A stretch of 5,311 nucleotides of DNA from DAOTTW01 sp034437615 (lineage in GTDB: Bacteria > Chloroflexota > Anaerolineae > Aggregatilineales > Phototrophicaceae), in assembly GCA_034437615.1 (NCBI GenBank), contig DAOTTW010000363.1, forward strand, positions 1-5,311, in the 5' to 3' direction. Position numbers and translations under genes: made by a program. This document shows positions 4,097-5,311 of this stretch, in pieces. Numbering within the stretch: position 1 is the stretch's first letter; each line of letters opens with the position of its first letter. Below the pieces are notes generated by a model. That model did not search any database. It was not told where the DNA came from and was given only the letters and a program-made list of their open reading frames with translations.

Positions 4097-5311
4097 ATGC
4101 CCGATTTTATCAAGACCGTCTTTATCAGCTACCGCCATACGAATCATTATTACGCGCTGGCGATTTACCAGTTCCTCACAGCGCGGGGTTACGATTGCTT
4201 CATGGATTACCGCAACATTGATTCGGGCGCTTTCGGGCGTGTGATCTTCAGCCAGATCGAAGCGCGAGCGCATTTCATCCTGATCGCCACCTATAGCGCG
4301 TTGGAACGCTGCACAGAGCCGGGTGACTGGGTGCGCCGCGAGGTCGAACATGCGATGATGCACAAGCGTAACATCGTGCCGGTTCTGTTTGAGAGCATGA
4401 AATGGCCCGATGCTGAGCGCCTTCTGATGTCTGAGCAGCTAAAGCGCCTGCCGGAGTACCATTCGCTGCTGATGCCGCCGCCGCAATTCTTTGATTACGC
4501 CATGCAGGATTTAGTCAATAAATATCTGGCGAACACGGGTGATGCGATCTATCACCCTGCGCCTGCTGAAGACGCGGCTGAAGTGCAGGCATCGCAGCAG
4601 GAAGCAAGCGCACAGCCGCCCGTGCAAGAAGAAAGCCTCAGCGCCAGCGAATACTTCGAGCGTGCTCTTGCTAGAGACATGGCCACAGACGCAGACGGAA
4701 AAATCCGTGATTATACAGAGGCCATCCGCCTCAAGCCAGATTACGCCGAAGCCTACAACAACCGGGGCCTTGCCTACTACGCGCAGGGTCAGTATCAGCA
4801 CGCCATAAGCGACTGCAACGAGGCCATCCGACTCAAGCCAGATTACGCCGACGCCTACAACAACCGGGGCTATGCCTACAAAGCGCAGGGTCAGTATGAG
4901 GACGCCATACAAGACTACACACGCTCAATTGATTTGAAGAATCCAGAGTTACACTTACCCTACTACAACCGGGGGGTTGCCTACGACGAGCAGGGTCAGT
5001 ATCAGGACGCCATACGCGACTACAACGAGGCCATCCGACTCAAGCCAGATTATGCGATGGCCTACAACAACCGGGGCAATGCCTACAGAAAGCAGGGTCA
5101 GTATGAGGACGTCATACGCGACTACAACGAGGCCATCCGACTCAAGCCAGATTTAGCCGACGCCTACTACAACCGGGGCCTTGCCTACAAAGAGCAGGGT
5201 CAGTATGAGCACGCCATACGCGACTGCACAGAGGCCATCCGCCTCAAGCCAGATGACGCCGACGCCTACATCGTCCGGGGCAATGCCTACACCAAGCAAA
5301 ACAACCTGGAT
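4097..5311 (+). CDS. TIR domain-TPR repeat protein, predicted NAD-cleaving effector (3' end outside window)
   Basis: The frame is open for 405 codons to the last base, so the C-terminus is missing. Residues 6-143 form a TIR domain: strand A with TVFISYRHTN (7-16), a BB-loop-like FMDYRNIDSGAF (35-46), strand C HFILIATYSA (59-68), helix C DWVRREVEHAM (77-87), strand D NIVPVLFE (92-99) and a closing helix near 131-144. Glu82 in DWVRRE lines up with the catalytic Glu642 of human SARM1 (DWVHKE), so NAD+ hydrolysis or cyclisation is predicted. Residues 146-183 are an Ala/Gln/Glu/Pro-rich linker. A degenerate TPR half follows at 184-216, then 34-residue TPRs at 217-250, 251-285 (one extra residue), 286-319, 320-353 and 354-387, with a sixth cut by the edge. 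TPRs usually bind protein partners, so the array probably senses or scaffolds while TIR is the output. No membrane segment is seen. A role in phage defence or signalling is inference, and no partner gene is visible. Confidence 0.92.
   Translation, partial: MPDFIKTVFISYRHTNHYYALAIYQFLTARGYDCFMDYRNIDSGAFGRVIFSQIEARAHFILIATYSALERCTEPGDWVRREVEHAMMHKRNIVPVLFESMKWPDAERLLMSEQLKRLPEYHSLLMPPPQFFDYAMQDLVNKYLANTGDAIYHPAPAEDAAEVQASQQEASAQPPVQEESLSASEYFERALARDMATDADGKIRDYTEAIRLKPDYAEAYNNRGLAYYAQGQYQHAISDCNEAIRLKPDYADAYNNRGYAYKAQGQYEDAIQDYTRSIDLKNPELHLPYYNRGVAYDEQGQYQDAIRDYNEAIRLKPDYAMAYNNRGNAYRKQGQYEDVIRDYNEAIRLKPDLADAYYNRGLAYKEQGQYEHAIRDCTEAIRLKPDDADAYIVRGNAYTKQNNLD
4697..5311 (+). repeat. Tandem 102-bp coding repeat (TPR array)
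   Basis: Units of 102 bases begin at 4745, 4847 (105 bases), 4952, 5054, 5156 and 5258 (cut by the edge), preceded by a half unit from about 4697. Silent positions are conserved as well as residues. GCCATCCG, CTCAAGCCAGAT, CAGGGTCAGTAT and AACCGGGG recur with the same codons, for example Pro always CCA and Asp always GAT in KPD. The second unit diverges most at its end (DYTRSIDLKNPEL). This pattern indicates recent duplication or gene conversion of units, so copy number may vary between strains and assemblies. Confidence 0.9.

Noticed and set aside
4043..4363. Minus-strand ORF of 106 codons opposite the TIR domain.
   Set aside because: It is antisense to clear TIR coding sequence and shows no recognisable protein features.
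4511..4912. Minus-strand ORF of 133 codons with repeated hydrophobic units opposite the TIR-TPR gene.
   Set aside because: Its repeated segments are the antisense of the TPR DNA repeats. The plus strand has a strong start, TIR motifs and canonical TPR residues.

Overview
The window is a GC-rich bacterial segment with five clear genes, one possible small gene, and short intergenic gaps. A secreted M6-like metalloprotease, membrane-anchored PD40 propellers and a TIR protein ending in near-identical TPR units are all common in Chloroflexota of the Anaerolineae type. Cyanobacteria and other large-genome environmental bacteria also carry such genes, so the phylum is an inference only. No RNA gene, CRISPR array, transposase or phage gene was seen.

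Layout. Bases 1-685 (+) hold the 3' part of a zinc metalloprotease gene whose start lies outside the window. A short gap with a perfect GC-rich hairpin separates it from a convergent gene at 745-1821 (-), an N-terminally anchored TolB/PD40 beta-propeller protein. A 121-bp divergent promoter region follows, then a five-helix membrane protein of unknown family at 1943-2758 (+). The gap 2759-3017 holds a low-complexity T-rich decamer repeat, a small inverted repeat and a promoter. Next is an alpha/beta-hydrolase of the acetyl-esterase/BD-FAE type at 3018-3836 (+). The gap 3837-4096 holds a possible 70-codon exported-peptide ORF on the minus strand and the promoter and ribosome binding site of the last gene.

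From 4097 to the right edge (+) runs an open frame of 405 codons with no stop. It encodes a TIR domain, an Ala/Gln/Glu/Pro-rich linker and a growing array of TPR units. It is the most interesting gene here: the TIR domain keeps the glutamate that is catalytic in NAD-cleaving TIR proteins such as SARM1, and the TPR units are nearly identical at DNA level, which points to recent unit duplication.

The genes do not form one pathway. Each has its own upstream signals and strand changes are frequent. The only plausible pairings are the divergent propeller and membrane protein, which could share regulation and location, and the TIR-TPR gene with unseen genes to its right.
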